In this document: positions 62,885 to 64,000 of the stretch, one piece after another
Position numbering within the stretch: position 1 is the stretch's first letter
How the letters are laid out: every line of letters starts with the position of its first letter
Assembly (NCBI GenBank): GCA_019637795.1
Contig: JAHBUY010000002.1
Span: 62,001-126,000 of the forward strand
Length of the DNA stretch: 64,000 nucleotides
From: a bacterium
GTDB lineage: Bacteria > Desulfobacterota > Binatia > HRBIN30 > CADEER01
Direction: 5' to 3'
Program-made: the position numbers and the translations under genes
Notes under the pieces: generated by a model
What the model saw: only the letters and a program-made list of their open reading frames with translations
The model's database searches: none
What the model was told of the DNA's origin: nothing

Positions 62885-63856
62885 GTGACCCCCTTCTGGG
62901 TGCTGTTCTCGCAGAACAACTGGAACGACGGCGGCAACTCGACCGAGCAGTACGGGCGCGCCCTCGCGGCCGCGGGCGCCGTGTTCGTCCACGGCGCGAA
63001 CCGGCGCACCCGCCACCGGTTGCTCGACCTGGAGATCATCCCGCGCGACGAGGAGAGCGTGCGCGCCGCCCTCGCGCAGCCGCGCGACGGGCGGCCGCGC
63101 ATCGCCATGTTCTGCCTCCCGGACACCGCGAGCCTGCGCTATCTGGAGATGGCGCGCGCCATGGGGATACGGACCGTGTACCGCTGCGTCGACGATTGGC
63201 AACGCTTCCCAGGCGATGCCTGGTACGACGCCCAGACCGAGCGGCGAATGGTCGCGCTCGCCGATGTCGCGGTGGCCTCGTCGCGCAGGATGGCGGAAGA
63301 TCTCGGGGTGCCCTATCTCCCCAACGCGTGTCAGCGCCTGGCGCCCGCCCCGCGGCCGCAGCGGCCCGGCGAGCCGCGCGTCGTCGGGTTCTGCGGCCTC
63401 GCCGACCTGGAGCGCTTCGACGGCGAGCTCGTCCGCGAGCTCGCGCGCCGCTTCCCGCGCGTCCGCTTCGAGATCGTCGGCGCGACGGAGGACGCCGCGG
63501 ACGGCAACCTGACCCGGCGCCGGCAGACCACCTGGGAGGCCGCCTGGCAACTCATGCAAGGCTTCGACGTGGGCCTGGTGCCGTACCGCGGCGCGCACCT
63601 CGCCGGCATGCAGCCGGTGAAGAGCTGGGAATATCTGGGGCTCGGAATCCCGCAGATGTGCCGGCGCGGACTGGACCTCCCCGAGCACGCGTCGGTGCAC
63701 CGTTACGACGACGCCGACGACTGCGCCGCGGCGCTCGAACCGTTGCTGCGCGGCGTCGATCCGGCCGAGCGCGCCGACGCGCGCGCGTTCGCCGCCCGCA
63801 ACACGTGGCACGACCGCATCCGGCAGCTCCAAGCCTGGCTCGGGATGGACTCGTGA
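62885..63856 (+). CDS. Glycosyltransferase, GT4/GT-B-like
   Basis: 323 residues from a GTG at 62885 (upstream in-frame sequence is Arg/Ala-rich and not protein-like). 'VLFSQNNWNDGGNSTEQYGR' at the start, 'GIRTVYRCVDDWQRFPGDAW', 'VGFCGLADLERFDGELVREL' (second Rossmann unit), 'FDVGLVPYRGAHLAGMQPVK' and 'SWEYLGLGIPQMC' (the E-x-L-G-x-G donor-binding turn of GT-B enzymes). No signal peptide. The next glycosyltransferase overlaps its stop by one base, so they form an operon, likely for surface polysaccharide. Confidence 0.82.
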   Translation: MTPFWVLFSQNNWNDGGNSTEQYGRALAAAGAVFVHGANRRTRHRLLDLEIIPRDEESVRAALAQPRDGRPRIAMFCLPDTASLRYLEMARAMGIRTVYRCVDDWQRFPGDAWYDAQTERRMVALADVAVASSRRMAEDLGVPYLPNACQRLAPAPRPQRPGEPRVVGFCGLADLERFDGELVRELARRFPRVRFEIVGATEDAADGNLTRRRQTTWEAAWQLMQGFDVGLVPYRGAHLAGMQPVKSWEYLGLGIPQMCRRGLDLPEHASVHRYDDADDCAAALEPLLRGVDPAERADARAFAARNTWHDRIRQLQAWLGMDS

Positions 63857-64000
63857 TGCGCGCCCCCGCGGCGAGCATCGTGGTGCCGCTCCTGCGCCAG
63901 GACGATGCCTGGCTGGCGCAGGCCCTGGACTCCGCGCTGCGGCAGACCGTCCCGGCCGAGGTGGTGGTGGTGACCGCGCCGACCACGCCGGCCTCGAACC
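63856..64000 (+). CDS. Family 2 glycosyltransferase (5' end only)
   Basis: At least 48 residues, open at the right edge. The ATG shares its A with the upstream TGA (TGATG). 'ASIVVPLLRQDDAWLAQALD' and 'SALRQTVPAEVVVVTAPTTP' are the first strand, helix and second strand of a GT-A family 2 enzyme. No catalytic residue lies within the window. Confidence 0.75.
   Translation, partial: MRAPAASIVVPLLRQDDAWLAQALDSALRQTVPAEVVVVTAPTTPASN

Overview
This is a 64 kb window of very GC-rich bacterial chromosome with dense coding, a tRNA gene, one intact insertion sequence and one integrated phage-related element. The gene set (CdaA/CdaR/GlmM, Der, Era, FtsH, secreted ELWxxDGT-repeat protein with a dockerin-like tail, DUF1329 protein, encapsulin with encapsulated ferritin) and the base composition suggest a deltaproteobacterial or Candidatus Binatia-like Gram-negative bacterium. 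That placement is inference; no 16S or ribosomal gene is present.

Layout. 1-13 kb is a loose mosaic of secreted, lipid and redox enzymes: a partial beta-propeller protein, a DUF3108 protein, polyphosphate kinase, thiolase, quinone oxidoreductase, a GH1 glycosidase, an F420-type nitroreductase-fold protein, a hydrolase and an SDR. Three paralogous eight-cysteine secreted proteins ('CCAC' family) are interleaved with them. 13-30 kb carries dnaE, guaA, guaB, a gamma-carbonic anhydrase, the ELWxxDGT protein, the ferritin-encapsulin pair, der, era, purU, a ferredoxin and a cysteine-bearing Rrf2 regulator. 30.9-32.4 kb is an IS1202-like insertion sequence flanked by a 17 bp target duplication; it lies between what look like two divergent promoters.

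34.7-52.7 kb is an 18 kb run of 18 genes all on the minus strand, many overlapping by 1-20 bp. In transcription order it holds a PspC/ECF sigma/membrane-protein/PspC cluster, tilS, ftsH, the c-di-AMP module cdaA-cdaR-glmM, pdxJ, nnr, tsaE, lysC, cimA, a cysteine desulfurase, mnmA, mtaB and rnc.

52.9-62.5 kb is a compact integrated element placed at tRNA-Gly(GCC). Its integrase reads into the tRNA gene. A translationally coupled minus-strand operon carries an AlpA-like HTH protein, a primase-polymerase/RepA-type helicase, a second HTH protein, several unknown small proteins, a large terminase subunit and a PD-(D/E)XK nuclease. No capsid, portal or tail gene is present. Next to the helicase gene lies a perfect DnaA box followed by a dense TGATCCGC iteron-like array, which looks like a replication origin. 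I read the element as a phage-satellite-like, self-replicating island and as the best candidate here for an undescribed system. The window ends in two glycosyltransferase genes on the plus strand.

Across the window several genes have a TAGGNT-like hexamer ending 6-9 nt before the start codon and no clear ribosome-binding site, which suggests leaderless transcription.
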